The notes under the pieces were generated by a model. The model was not told the DNA's origin, ran no database searches, and saw only the letters and a program-made list of their open reading frames with translations. From contig NZ_CP007451.1 of the NCBI RefSeq assembly GCF_000626635.1, forward strand, positions 2,108,001 to 2,172,000: DNA of 64,000 nucleotides, in the 5' to 3' direction. This stretch comes from Draconibacterium orientale (GTDB lineage: Bacteria > Bacteroidota > Bacteroidia > Bacteroidales > Prolixibacteraceae). Below are positions 9,285 through 17,146 of this stretch, piece by piece. Both the position numbers and the translations under genes were made by a program. How positions within the stretch are numbered: the first letter of the stretch is position 1; every line of letters starts with the position of its first letter.

Positions 9285-9400
9285 TTTCAGATTGATGAAT
9301 GTCGATTAACGATTTTTGATTTAGGTTGTTTTCAATTTTTAATAAGGATAAATCGGGTTTTAAAGTCTTTGAACTTTGAACTCTAAACTTTAAACTAGAT

Positions 9401-10012
9401 ATGTTTTCAGGAATAGTTGAAGAATACGGAACGGTTGTAGCCGTTGAAAAAGATCAGGAGAATGTACATTTTACCTTAACCTGTTCGTTTGCCGACGAGC
9501 TGAAAGTTGACCAGAGTTTATCGCACAACGGCGTTTGTTTAACCGTTGTTTGGGTGGATAAAGCTGAGAAAAAATACAAAGTAACAGCCATTAAAGAAAC
9601 GCTGATAAAGTCGAATCTTGGTTTGTTGGAGGTAGGATCGAAAGTGAATCTGGAACGCAGCATGATGATGAATGGCCGTTTGGATGGCCACATTGTTCAG
9701 GGGCACGTTGACCAGACGGCGAAGTGTGTAAAAATTGAGGAAGCTGATGGAAGCTGGTACTACACTTTTGAATACGACTTTGACATTGAAAAGGCCAAAC
9801 AAGGCTATATGACCGTTGAAAAAGGATCGGTAACCGTTAATGGAGTAAGCTTAACCGTGGTAAACTCGAAAGACAATTCTTTCCAGGTTGCCATTATTCC
9901 TTTCACGCAGGAAGTTACCAATTTCCACACCTTTGAAGTGGGATCGGTTATCAACCTTGAGTTTGATATTATCGGGAAATACCTAAGTAAATTGAATTCG
10001 TACAGCAAATAG
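9401..10012 (+). CDS. ribE: Riboflavin synthase (alpha subunit type)
   Basis: The 203-residue enzyme converts two 6,7-dimethyl-8-ribityllumazine molecules into riboflavin and a pyrimidine. It begins with the invariant MFSGIVEEYG and has two tandem lumazine-binding domains, each with the repeat features: SHNGVCLTVV and VNLERSM in the first, GHIVQGHVDQ at the junction, VNGVSLTVVN and INLEFDIIGKYL in the second. No FMN riboswitch is recognisable in the 116-bp upstream gap, which is instead filled with AT-rich phylum-typical repeat sequence. An intrinsic terminator follows 24 bp after the stop. Confidence 0.95.
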   Translation: MFSGIVEEYGTVVAVEKDQENVHFTLTCSFADELKVDQSLSHNGVCLTVVWVDKAEKKYKVTAIKETLIKSNLGLLEVGSKVNLERSMMMNGRLDGHIVQGHVDQTAKCVKIEEADGSWYYTFEYDFDIEKAKQGYMTVEKGSVTVNGVSLTVVNSKDNSFQVAIIPFTQEVTNFHTFEVGSVINLEFDIIGKYLSKLNSYSK

Positions 10013-10035
10013 AAAAACCATATAGAGTTTTTAAG

Positions 10036-10062
10036 AAGGTCCGTATTGCGGGCCTTTTTTTT
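10036..10062 (+). terminator. Intrinsic terminator of ribE
   Basis: AAGGTCCG (10036-10043) pairs with CGGGCC plus TT (10049-10056) around a short loop, with one G-U pair, followed by an eight-T run. Confidence 0.85.
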
Positions 10063-10250
10063 GTATCAAATTTTATAAGCAGGATAAAAGAAAGAATGTT
10101 GACGCAGAGAACGCTAAGTTTGTCGCAAAGCAAACAAAGTCATGTTTAATACTTATATCATCTTTGCGAGCTTTGTGCTTCTTCATTTCTTTGCGTGAAA
10201 ACTATTTTTACCCTTCCGTTTCTGTTGGTCTTAAGCCGAAATCATGTTTG

Positions 10251-10258
10251 TAATTTTG
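10251..10258 (+). promoter_or_regulatory. Putative promoter of the folate cluster
   Basis: TAATTTTG fits TAnnTTTG; a TTG (10225-10227) lies 23 bp upstream. The box is 54 bp before the first gene of the cluster. Confidence 0.4.
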
Positions 10259-10312
10259 TGAACATAAGTCTGGTCATCCTGTTGTTATTAGAAAAATAAC
10301 TAACTTTTCAGT

Positions 10313-11041
10313 ATGATTCGAACAGCTTTAATTACCGGAGCATCAAAACGTATAGGACGTGCGTTAACAGAGCACCTGGCAGAAAAAGGGTGGAATGTTG
10401 TGGTGCACTATAATTCTTCTTCAAAAGGGGCAAATGCGCTGGTTGAAGAACTTGAGAAAAAATATCCTGATCAGGAATTCAGGGCAGTGCAAGCCAACCT
10501 TGCCGAAACTGATGAAGTAGCCGCATTGATTCCAAAATTGGCTGCCGGGAAGATCAACGTTGATCTGTTGATTAATAATGCGTCAGTTTTTAATCGTGGC
10601 TACCTGAAAGACACGTCGGTTGACCTTTTTGATTCGCAGTTAGATGTTAATTTAAAAGCCCCGTTTTTTCTTACCCGCGATTTTGCCAATTATTTCCAAA
10701 CCGGCAACATCATCAATTTTGTTGATACCCGAATAACAGCAAATGCATCGAATTTCGCTGCTTATTCCATTGCAAAAAAGGCACTTTGGGAACTCACTAA
10801 AATGGCGGCTTTGGAATTTGCCCCCGATATTCGGGTTAATGCCATAGCGCCTGGTGTTACACTACCTCCTGAAGACGAGGATGAAGATTACCTGGAAAAC
10901 CTGGCACAGGGCATTCCGATGAAAAAACCGGGAGGAGTGGAGCCGATTTTGAAAAGTTTGGATTATATTTTGGAAAACAATCACCTGACCGGGCAATTAC
11001 TGTTTGCCGATGGTGGCGAAAACCTTGGAAAAAATCGTTAA
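10313..11041 (+). CDS. SDR oxidoreductase of pteridine reductase (PTR1/FolM) type
   Basis: This 242-residue short-chain dehydrogenase carries TGASKRIG (residues 8-15). A basic TGxxxRxG loop in place of the usual TGxxxGxG marks pteridine reductases. The catalytic triad is also of the PTR1 kind: Asp138 replaces the usual Ser, with Tyr151 and Lys155 at the same 13- and 4-residue spacing. NNAS (88-91) is the typical SDR element. It should use NADPH to reduce a pterin such as dihydromonapterin or dihydrofolate. The folate context supports this: folB starts 2 bp after its stop and folK overlaps folB. The exact substrate cannot be read from sequence, so no gene symbol is assigned. Confidence 0.82.
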   Translation: MIRTALITGASKRIGRALTEHLAEKGWNVVVHYNSSSKGANALVEELEKKYPDQEFRAVQANLAETDEVAALIPKLAAGKINVDLLINNASVFNRGYLKDTSVDLFDSQLDVNLKAPFFLTRDFANYFQTGNIINFVDTRITANASNFAAYSIAKKALWELTKMAALEFAPDIRVNAIAPGVTLPPEDEDEDYLENLAQGIPMKKPGGVEPILKSLDYILENNHLTGQLLFADGGENLGKNR

Positions 11042-11043
11042 AT

Positions 11044-11397
11044 ATGGCTAGAATACGCGTAAAAAATCTGCTAATCAGAACCTACATCGGATTTAATCCC
11101 GATGAGTTGGTGAATAAACAGGATGTGGTAATCAACCTCGAAATTGAAACGGATATTCCGGAATCGGCTCTGGAATCGGACGAACCCGAAGATATTTTCA
11201 ATTATAAAGTGATCACCAAAAAAATAATTGCATTGGTTCAGGAGGGGCGTTTCAAATTATTGGAAGTGCTTACCAAGCGCATTCTCGATACGATAATGGA
11301 AGACAAAAAAGTAACGTGGGCCCGCGTTGAAGTAGACAAACCACATGCCTTGCGTTTTGCTGAATCGGTATCGATGGAAATGGAGGCCAGGCGATGA
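11044..11397 (+). CDS. folB: Dihydroneopterin aldolase
   Basis: The 117-residue enzyme cleaves 7,8-dihydroneopterin to 6-hydroxymethyl-dihydropterin and glycolaldehyde. Family landmarks are IRVKNLLIRTYIGFNPDE at the N-terminus (the IGxxxxE active-site region), INLEIETD, FNYKVITKKII, and KLLEVLTKRI with the catalytic region in the helix, then VEVDKPHALRFAESV. The length is standard. It lies 2 bp after the pteridine-reductase-like gene and shares a 4-bp ATGA overlap with folK, implying translational coupling in a three-gene folate operon. Confidence 0.93.
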   Translation: MARIRVKNLLIRTYIGFNPDELVNKQDVVINLEIETDIPESALESDEPEDIFNYKVITKKIIALVQEGRFKLLEVLTKRILDTIMEDKKVTWARVEVDKPHALRFAESVSMEMEARR

Positions 11398-11774
11398 ATA
11401 TTGTGATTATTGGCATCGGTTCTAACATTAACGCAGACGAAAATATCGCCAAAATGCTTGAAATCCTAAAAGGAGAAGTAACCGTGCTTCAGGTTTCATC
11501 GATGATAAAAACCAAACCGATTGGCATCGAAAACCAGGCCGATTTTACCAACGGAGCGGTAAAGGTTTGCACAAGTTTAAATGCGCCTGATCTGAAAAAA
11601 CTACTCAAAGAGATTGAAGATCGCATGGGGCGCGACCGGACGGGGCCAAAATTCGGGCCACGTTGTATCGATTTGGATATTGTTGTTTGGAATGGAGAAA
11701 TCGTGGATGAAGATTATTACACACGCGATTTTCTGCAAAAAAGTGTTGCCGAACTAGTACAGTCAAAGCATTAA
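11394..11774 (+). CDS. folK: HPPK, 2-amino-4-hydroxy-6-hydroxymethyldihydropteridine diphosphokinase (short form)
   Basis: This enzyme transfers pyrophosphate from ATP to the product of FolB. The N-terminal GIGSNIN and the signature GRDRTGPKFGPRCIDLDIV are intact, including the Asp pair (DLD) that binds magnesium. At 126 residues it is shorter than the usual 155-165; the C-terminal region after the signature is reduced, ending with an RDFLQKSVAEL segment. Short forms are found in several Bacteroidota, so it is probably functional. The start overlaps folB by 4 bp. A 33-nt near-perfect palindrome covers its stop codon. Confidence 0.88.
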   Translation: MNIVIIGIGSNINADENIAKMLEILKGEVTVLQVSSMIKTKPIGIENQADFTNGAVKVCTSLNAPDLKKLLKEIEDRMGRDRTGPKFGPRCIDLDIVVWNGEIVDEDYYTRDFLQKSVAELVQSKH

Positions 11775-11805
11775 TCATAGTATGACTTGAAGTCATACTA
11801 TGATT
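11773..11805. terminator. 33-nt palindrome between convergent genes
   Basis: Sixteen bases on each side of a single central G (11789) are perfectly complementary, beginning inside the folK stop codon. It lies between convergent folK and the HAD gene (stop at 11824), so it probably ends transcription from both sides, although no long T tract follows on either strand. Confidence 0.6.
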
Positions 11806-11823
11806 ACTTGTGTGACATTGTAT

Positions 11824-12591
11824 CTATTTCTTATTCTTTAAAAACAGTTCGTTTAAACCCAAAATTCCGCCAACTTCTTCAAGGTCGGTAACTACGAAAT
11901 CGGCACCTCCTTCAGCCAGTTCCTTCTCGTTGTTTTCGCGGGCGATTCCAAGTGTTAAGCCAAACTGCCCTTTTGCTCCGGCCTGAACTCCCGAAACAGC
12001 ATCTTCAACAACAATGGCTTTTGCCGGCGTTGATTTCAACATATCGCAGGCAGTGGTAAAAATATCCGGTTCGGGCTTGCCGTGTAGTCCCAGTTCGGCC
12101 GAAACAACACCGTCAACGCGGGCGCCAAACATTTTTAGCATGTCAACAGCTTCCAAAACCGGTGCGCAGTTTTTACTCGACGAGGCCACACCCAGTTTTA
12201 TTCCGGCGTTTTTTAAGTCGTTTAGCAATTGCGAAGTCGATTCGTAAACCTCAACACCATCGCGCGCAATTACTTCGTTAAAAGCTTCGTTTTTGCGGTT
12301 ACCCAGTCCGCAAACTGTTTCCATTCCGGGCGCGTCAGAAGGATCGCCAAACTCAATATTGATATTTCTCGACTCTAAAAACGATGACACGCCTTTGTAG
12401 CGCGGTTTCCCGTCAACAAAAGCCAGGTAATCGCTTTGTGTAAATTCTTCAAAAGTTTCGCCTTTTGCTTCAGCTCGTTTTAACAGATATTCGTCAAACA
12501 TTTTTTTCCACGCCGCAGCGTGTGTGATGGCAGTTTTGGTGATAACTCCATCCATGTCGAAAATAACTGCTTCAAATGCTAAGTTTCCCAT
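11824..12591 (-). CDS. HAD-superfamily hydrolase, beta-phosphoglucomutase-like
   Basis: The 255-residue protein has all four HAD motifs: FDMDGVI (nucleophile Asp12 and acid/base Asp14), VASSS in motif II, Lys in HGKPEPDIF for motif III, and VVEDAVSGVQAG for motif IV. A helical cap lies between residues 20 and 110. DMDGVITKT plus the KPEPDIF/EDAVSG pair is typical of the beta-phosphoglucomutase branch, which interconverts beta-glucose 1- and 6-phosphate, but related phosphatases share it. No maltose or trehalose phosphorylase is adjacent to confirm the role. A TAATTTTG box on the minus strand (12617-12624) is a good promoter candidate. Confidence 0.8.
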   Translation of the reverse strand: MGNLAFEAVIFDMDGVITKTAITHAAAWKKMFDEYLLKRAEAKGETFEEFTQSDYLAFVDGKPRYKGVSSFLESRNINIEFGDPSDAPGMETVCGLGNRKNEAFNEVIARDGVEVYESTSQLLNDLKNAGIKLGVASSSKNCAPVLEAVDMLKMFGARVDGVVSAELGLHGKPEPDIFTTACDMLKSTPAKAIVVEDAVSGVQAGAKGQFGLTLGIARENNEKELAEGGADFVVTDLEEVGGILGLNELFLKNKK

Positions 12592-12699
12592 TTTCTTTTC
12601 CTTTTCTTATTTGCCGCAAAATTAGACATTTATTACACAAGAGGATTTAAAATTGGCTAAAACTGATATTTATCGTGTTACAAAAGGGGTTAAGTACGT

Positions 12700-12707
12700 T
12701 AAATTTG
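12700..12707 (+). promoter_or_regulatory. Putative -7 box for the tryptophanase transcript
   Basis: TAAATTTG fits TAnnTTTG. It would place the transcript start just before the 26-codon ORF and about 270 nt before tnaA. No clear -33 TTG is seen. Confidence 0.4.
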
Positions 12708-12729
12708 TAGTGTAGTAAAATTAAAAGTT

Positions 12730-12810
12730 ATGATTAAATTTTTAATGGCTATCTACCTCCACAACCGAAGTTTCCTGAATATCAAAAACAGGGACGCTTT
12801 TAGAATGTAG
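12730..12810 (+). CDS. Candidate 26-codon leader ORF upstream of tnaA
   Basis: An ATG 23 bp after the -7 box opens a 26-codon frame ending in TAG, 175 bp before the tnaA start. The peptide begins MIKFLMAIYL and is rich in Ile, Leu, Asn and Arg. In E. coli a 24-codon leader (TnaC) at a similar place controls tryptophanase, but this peptide has no Trp and no TnaC-like residues, so any similarity is only in layout. It may be a chance ORF. Confidence 0.25.
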   Translation: MIKFLMAIYLHNRSFLNIKNRDAFRM

Positions 12811-12985
12811 ATTTCAGATTAACGATTTAGGATTTCAGATTTCTTCTGAAGTTTACGATCGTAAGTTTCATTTCATAAATCATTTTATTTTCTAAGACGA
12901 ACAACGATTTTGAATTGTATGGTTAGTTTTATTAGCTCCATTGCAAATCATCATTCGTTGATCATCATTCATAATTCATATTTAT

Positions 12986-14380
12986 ATGGAATTACCATTT
13001 GCAGAATCATATAAAATTAAGATGGTGGAGCCCATCTGGAAAAGTACGCGTGAACAGCGCGAAGAGTGGATAAAAAAAGCGAACTACAACCTTTTTAATT
13101 TACGAAGCGAACAGGTTTTTATCGACCTGCTGACCGATAGCGGAACAGGCTCGATGAGTCAGAATCAGTGGGCCGCAATAATGACCGGCGACGAAAGTTA
13201 TGCCGGATCATCATCGTATTATCATTTAAAAGATGCGATAAAAAATATCCTTGGTTTCGATTACTTTTTGCCAACACATCAGGGGCGCGCTGCCGAAAAT
13301 GTGTTGTTTTCGGTGTTGGTAAAAGAAGATGATGTGGTGCCGGGAAACAGTCATTTTGATACCACAAAAGGCCACATTGAATACCGTAAAGCAAGTGCTG
13401 TCGATTGCACTATCGACGAGGCTTTTGATACCGAATCGTTGCATCCGTTTAAGGGAAACATCGATTTGGAGAAACTTGAAGCCGTGTATTCAACACATCC
13501 GGCGGGGCAAATCCCTATGGTTATTGTAACAGTTACCTGTAATACTTCGGGCGGGCAGCCGGTGTCGATGCAAAACCTGCGCGATGTGCATGCTCTGTCG
13601 CAAAAATACGGAATTAAAGTGGTGTTCGATTCGGCGCGGTTTGCCGAAAATGCCTGGTTTATTCAGCAACGCGAAGATGAATACCGGAATAGTACCATCA
13701 AAGAAATTGTTGCTGAAATGTTTTCGTATGCCGATGCCATGACCATGAGCAGTAAAAAGGATGGTATGGTAAACATTGGCGGATTTATTGCCATGAAAGA
13801 CGAGGAGCTGCTAAAACAGGCTTCGGTTTTTAATATCATGTTCGAAGGATTTAATACCTACGGCGGAATGGCCGGCCGCGACATGAATGCGCTTGCTGTT
13901 GGCCTGGACGAGGTTACAACAGGATATTACCTGGAAAATCGAATTCAGCAGGTGGCTTATTTGGGCAATAAGTTGATTGAATGGGGAATTCCGGTGCAGA
14001 AACCCATTGGCGGGCATGCCGTTTTTGTAGATGCCAAAAAGTTTTTGGGACATGTGCCCAAAGAAGAGTACATCGCACAAACACTGGCGATTGAACTCTA
14101 CCTTGAAGCAGGAGTTCGTGGCGTAGAGGTAGGAACTTTGCTGGCCGACCGTGATCCCAAAACGCGCGAAAACCGTTATCCGAAACTGGAAATGCTACGG
14201 TTGGCAATTCCGCGCCGTACCTACACCAATAATCACATGGATGTGGTGGCGGTGGCGCTAAAAAATATCTTCGATCGGAGGGAAGAAATTGATCACGGAT
14301 ACCGCATTAAAAAGGAAGCGCCAATAATGCGCCACTTTTCGGTGGAGCTGGAACATGCCGAAAAGGTGCATAAGAAATAA
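12986..14380 (+). CDS. tnaA: Tryptophanase (tyrosine phenol-lyase family)
   Basis: This 464-residue PLP enzyme of the TnaA/Tpl family splits tryptophan into indole, pyruvate and ammonia. Signatures are FIDLLTDSGTGSMSQ, PTHQGRAAEN, the PLP-Asp region FDSARFAENAWFI and the lysine pair in MSSKKDGMVNIGG (Lys257-Lys258; the second is the Schiff-base lysine by comparison). Two positions separate it from tyrosine phenol-lyase: the residue after HF is Asp (FDTTKGH), as in TnaA, where Tpl has Thr; and in VRGVEVG a hydrophobic residue takes the place of the substrate-binding Arg of Tpl. The call for tryptophan is therefore preferred but not proven. No aromatic permease is adjacent. Confidence 0.86.
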   Translation: MELPFAESYKIKMVEPIWKSTREQREEWIKKANYNLFNLRSEQVFIDLLTDSGTGSMSQNQWAAIMTGDESYAGSSSYYHLKDAIKNILGFDYFLPTHQGRAAENVLFSVLVKEDDVVPGNSHFDTTKGHIEYRKASAVDCTIDEAFDTESLHPFKGNIDLEKLEAVYSTHPAGQIPMVIVTVTCNTSGGQPVSMQNLRDVHALSQKYGIKVVFDSARFAENAWFIQQREDEYRNSTIKEIVAEMFSYADAMTMSSKKDGMVNIGGFIAMKDEELLKQASVFNIMFEGFNTYGGMAGRDMNALAVGLDEVTTGYYLENRIQQVAYLGNKLIEWGIPVQKPIGGHAVFVDAKKFLGHVPKEEYIAQTLAIELYLEAGVRGVEVGTLLADRDPKTRENRYPKLEMLRLAIPRRTYTNNHMDVVAVALKNIFDRREEIDHGYRIKKEAPIMRHFSVELEHAEKVHKK

Positions 14381-14389
14381 GCCGGTTTG

Positions 14390-16924
14390 TTATAGCTGAT
14401 CGGCGTAATGATGGGTGAATTCTTTAAAGCTTAAGGCATAGGATTCACCCATTGTTTTTTCATATTTCGTACAGAAAGTCTCAAAGTTGAACTTCGCTAA
14501 ATGCGAGTTATTTGCTTTTTGTAAAGCCCAAATTTGCAGGTAAAGCGCTTCTTCGTTTAGGTCGTCGTAATCTAAAATTCGCTGCGATACTTTTTCAACT
14601 TCTTTGGGTTTGTTCTCTTTTTTGTAGTCGGAAGCCAGTTTTAACAGGTTGTCAATTACCTGGTTGCCGGTGAATCCTCTTATTTCGTCGAGCCATGGCC
14701 AGTCGATACCTTTTAATAACCGGCCTTTTTTTACCATATGGAAAAACAACTGTAGCTGTTGCCGCGACATTCCCTGTGGAATTTTACAAAGTTTGAAGGC
14801 TTCCACGTAGTCGCAGAAAAATTCTTCCGACAGATTTAAGTGTAAATAACCATTTTGTGAGGTGATTTCTACTTTGCTAAAATGCGCCAGAATTTTGCGC
14901 AGTTTATTCAGTGTAACCGCACGGTTGTTGGCTACTTTTTTGTCTTCAATTCCGTACCACAGCGTTTCGTTCACATCGGGAATAGGCGCACCGATTCCAT
15001 TCTTCATACTATAGATGAGGGTGAAAATAAACAGCTCGCGCACTTTTGGCGTGAATAGTTCTGTAACATCTTCGTTTTTGTTATTTATCGCCTTGAATTC
15101 GCCAAAAAGCTGAATCTGATTTTTTGACGGTGTTTCTGGTTTGTTGACAAGTATCGAATGTTTTCGTGCATTCATTTTTCGTAGCAGAACAAAAATCAAC
15201 ACCAGAAAAACAAAAGCGATGGATCCCAGAATGGCAACAAAGGTTTTGGTTGACAGTAAGGTGGTTGGATTTTCTGTGGCTTGATAAGTGATTTCTTCAT
15301 CAAGTGCCAGCCGGTTTATTTCTTCGTTGCCCAGCGGGCGGTTCCAGATGTACAGGTTGTCGATATAGCCTCTCAGACTTGCTCCGCCGGAAAGGGCACT
15401 GCCAATAAAAATATCGTTGGTGCCTGAGTAGGGCGGATGGCCGTCGGAACCACCAACATATTGTCCGTTCACAAAAATCGCCTGCTGGCCGGTTTCTAAA
15501 ATATAGCGCCAGGTAAGATGGTACCATTTGTTGGTTTCCAGCAGTTCGTCCGACATAAAATCGTTGGCCCAAAGGCCGAAATAAGGATGACCCGAGCGTA
15601 AAACCAGGTGAAGTCCTCTGCGGTAACCCTGTTCGTCGTTTCCCAGAATAGCGTTGTCGCCAAATTCCAAAATATCAATAAATTTTACAAAACAACTAAT
15701 GGTAAAACTACTGTTTGGCAGGCCATACTGTTCGGGATGGCCAATGTTAATATTGGCATTCTCCGGCAAGCGAAGTACATTTCCTCGGTCAATATCCTGG
15801 CTAAAAGTAAAGCCGTTTCCGTCGAAAGTACGTTCGGGATTTACCACGTCAGCCAATTCGTTCTCGAAATGAAAACTGGCCATTAACCCCCGGTTAAGAT
15901 CGAGCGGAGTTGCCAGTATCGAATACTGTTCGGGTTTTACCATTTCGGCAGTGATGGTAAGTTGCGAAGGTGTTAAACTAAAACCCGGAATAAAGGGCGT
16001 TAAAATCATTTCTTCGCCACCACGAATGGGAAAACTGAACTTTCCGCCGGTGATCAGCGTTTCGGCATTTTTCCAGAAAACACGTTCAAAGTTTTTCCCT
16101 ACTGTTCGTACCTGTCCTTTTACTGCCTCAAAAGAATTCAGCTGTTCAATAATAAAACCAAAGTTGTAAATGCTCCTTTCAACAAAAAGGAAATTGGGTT
16201 TTTTGCCATATTTGGTCCAGCTTTCCAGCAGGAAATTAATGTACTCAGGAAACAGGTTCCGGTTTACCTGTGATGTGGAAACACCTGTTGGTAAACGGTC
16301 GAAATTATTGATTTTGAAAAGCTCTTTATTGATGTTGGATTCCCGTTTCAGAATGACCGAATTAGGCGTTATCTGACTGGCGCCAATTTCAAGGGCATAG
16401 TTCGAAGTTTCGTGTAAAATCCGGCTTTCGTTTTCTATGTCTCCGTCAACAAAAAAAATCACCCTGCGGTTGGCTTGTACCAAATATTCTATCGATGGCC
16501 ATCGTTCGCCCTGTGGTAAATAGAATATCTGATCGGAAAGGCTGCTCGCGTTAATTACCGAATCGAGCACATGAACATTACCCGAAAAATTAATAAAAAC
16601 CGGAATTACTTTTGATTCTTCTGCTTCCAGTAACAACTCTATTTTTTCAAGAATAGCAGAAAACGGAACTGCGCTGTTTTGTAAGCTGATTACTTTTTTA
16701 TTTGATTCAACAGTCAATTCAATTCCGGTCCAGTTGTTACTTTTTATAAAGTCGAAAAGCCGGTTGTTTTGGTATTCGGCGGGTGTTAATTGGCCAATCA
16801 AAAAGGAGTTGTCGGCAAAATCGTTGGCTTTGCCCGGTAAACAAAAGGCAACTCCGGCAAAAAGCAATAAGAATAGCTTCAATATAATCTTGTTCGGCAT
16901 CCTATCTGTTCTTTTGATTGGCAT
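14390..16924 (-). CDS. Membrane-spanning one-component regulator: PLC-like barrel, LamG sensor, TM, winged-helix/BTAD-like output
   Basis: An 844-residue protein with an unusual domain order. A signal peptide (residues 1-33; an alternative start is the second Met at 16900) is followed by a periplasmic region resembling a PI-PLC-X-type barrel (about 35-330, with VIPVFINFSG and WPSIEYLVQANRRVIFFVDGD), then a LamG/concanavalin sandwich (346-541, including GLMASFHFENELADV and YIDNLYIWNRPL). One membrane helix spans about 558-582. The cytoplasmic part has an OmpR/SARP-like winged helix (608-700: QLFGEFKAIN, FTPKVRELFIFTLIY, NRAVTLNKLRKIL) and an all-helical BTAD-like tail. It should bind DNA directly in response to a periplasmic ligand. 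It is divergent from the cytochrome-SUMF1 operon, its likely target. Confidence 0.75.
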   Translation of the reverse strand: MPIKRTDRMPNKIILKLFLLLFAGVAFCLPGKANDFADNSFLIGQLTPAEYQNNRLFDFIKSNNWTGIELTVESNKKVISLQNSAVPFSAILEKIELLLEAEESKVIPVFINFSGNVHVLDSVINASSLSDQIFYLPQGERWPSIEYLVQANRRVIFFVDGDIENESRILHETSNYALEIGASQITPNSVILKRESNINKELFKINNFDRLPTGVSTSQVNRNLFPEYINFLLESWTKYGKKPNFLFVERSIYNFGFIIEQLNSFEAVKGQVRTVGKNFERVFWKNAETLITGGKFSFPIRGGEEMILTPFIPGFSLTPSQLTITAEMVKPEQYSILATPLDLNRGLMASFHFENELADVVNPERTFDGNGFTFSQDIDRGNVLRLPENANINIGHPEQYGLPNSSFTISCFVKFIDILEFGDNAILGNDEQGYRRGLHLVLRSGHPYFGLWANDFMSDELLETNKWYHLTWRYILETGQQAIFVNGQYVGGSDGHPPYSGTNDIFIGSALSGGASLRGYIDNLYIWNRPLGNEEINRLALDEEITYQATENPTTLLSTKTFVAILGSIAFVFLVLIFVLLRKMNARKHSILVNKPETPSKNQIQLFGEFKAINNKNEDVTELFTPKVRELFIFTLIYSMKNGIGAPIPDVNETLWYGIEDKKVANNRAVTLNKLRKILAHFSKVEITSQNGYLHLNLSEEFFCDYVEAFKLCKIPQGMSRQQLQLFFHMVKKGRLLKGIDWPWLDEIRGFTGNQVIDNLLKLASDYKKENKPKEVEKVSQRILDYDDLNEEALYLQIWALQKANNSHLAKFNFETFCTKYEKTMGESYALSFKEFTHHYADQL

Positions 16925-16938
16925 GATAATATCCTTAA

Positions 16939-17017
16939 TTTGATATTATTTTTAGCCCAAATATATTAAAATATACGAATATTGATATTTTTTATCAAAA
17001 AAATTAATTTTATCAAA
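16939..17017. promoter_or_regulatory. Cluster of TTTGATA/TATCAAA half-sites in the divergent promoter region
   Basis: The half-site occurs as TTTGATA (16939-16945), TTGATA (16982-16987), TATCAAA (16993-16999) and TATCAAA (17011-17017). The second and third form an inverted repeat with a 5-bp spacer; the third and fourth are direct repeats 18 bp apart. This lies between the regulator gene and the operon it probably controls. Confidence 0.4.
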
Positions 17018-17146
17018 GTGCTTTTTAATCAATATATTATCGAAAAAATTAAGATTAAATTAAGAGGTCGTTAAGACACATGTAGGACAAATATTAAGAA
17101 GCAGCTAATTACGCGCGTGTATAATTGCGGTTCAAATTGACGACGA

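Larger units (their letters stand above)
12592..12985. other. Intergenic, 394 bp, possible tryptophanase leader
   Basis: Besides the HAD promoter on the minus strand it contains a plus-strand TAAATTTG box (12700-12707), a 26-codon ORF starting 23 bp later, and AT-rich repeats of the type ATTTCAGATT/AACGATTT that also occur near 9290 and 46610. Confidence 0.5.

Noticed and set aside
9285-9400. FMN riboswitch upstream of ribE
   Set aside because: The gap is AT-rich, lacks the conserved RFN elements, and mostly consists of phylum-typical repeat sequence.
12986-14380. Tyrosine phenol-lyase instead of tryptophanase
   Set aside because: Both discriminating sites (Asp in FDTTKGH, non-Arg in VRGVEVG) follow tryptophanase; the alternative is kept only as a residual doubt.
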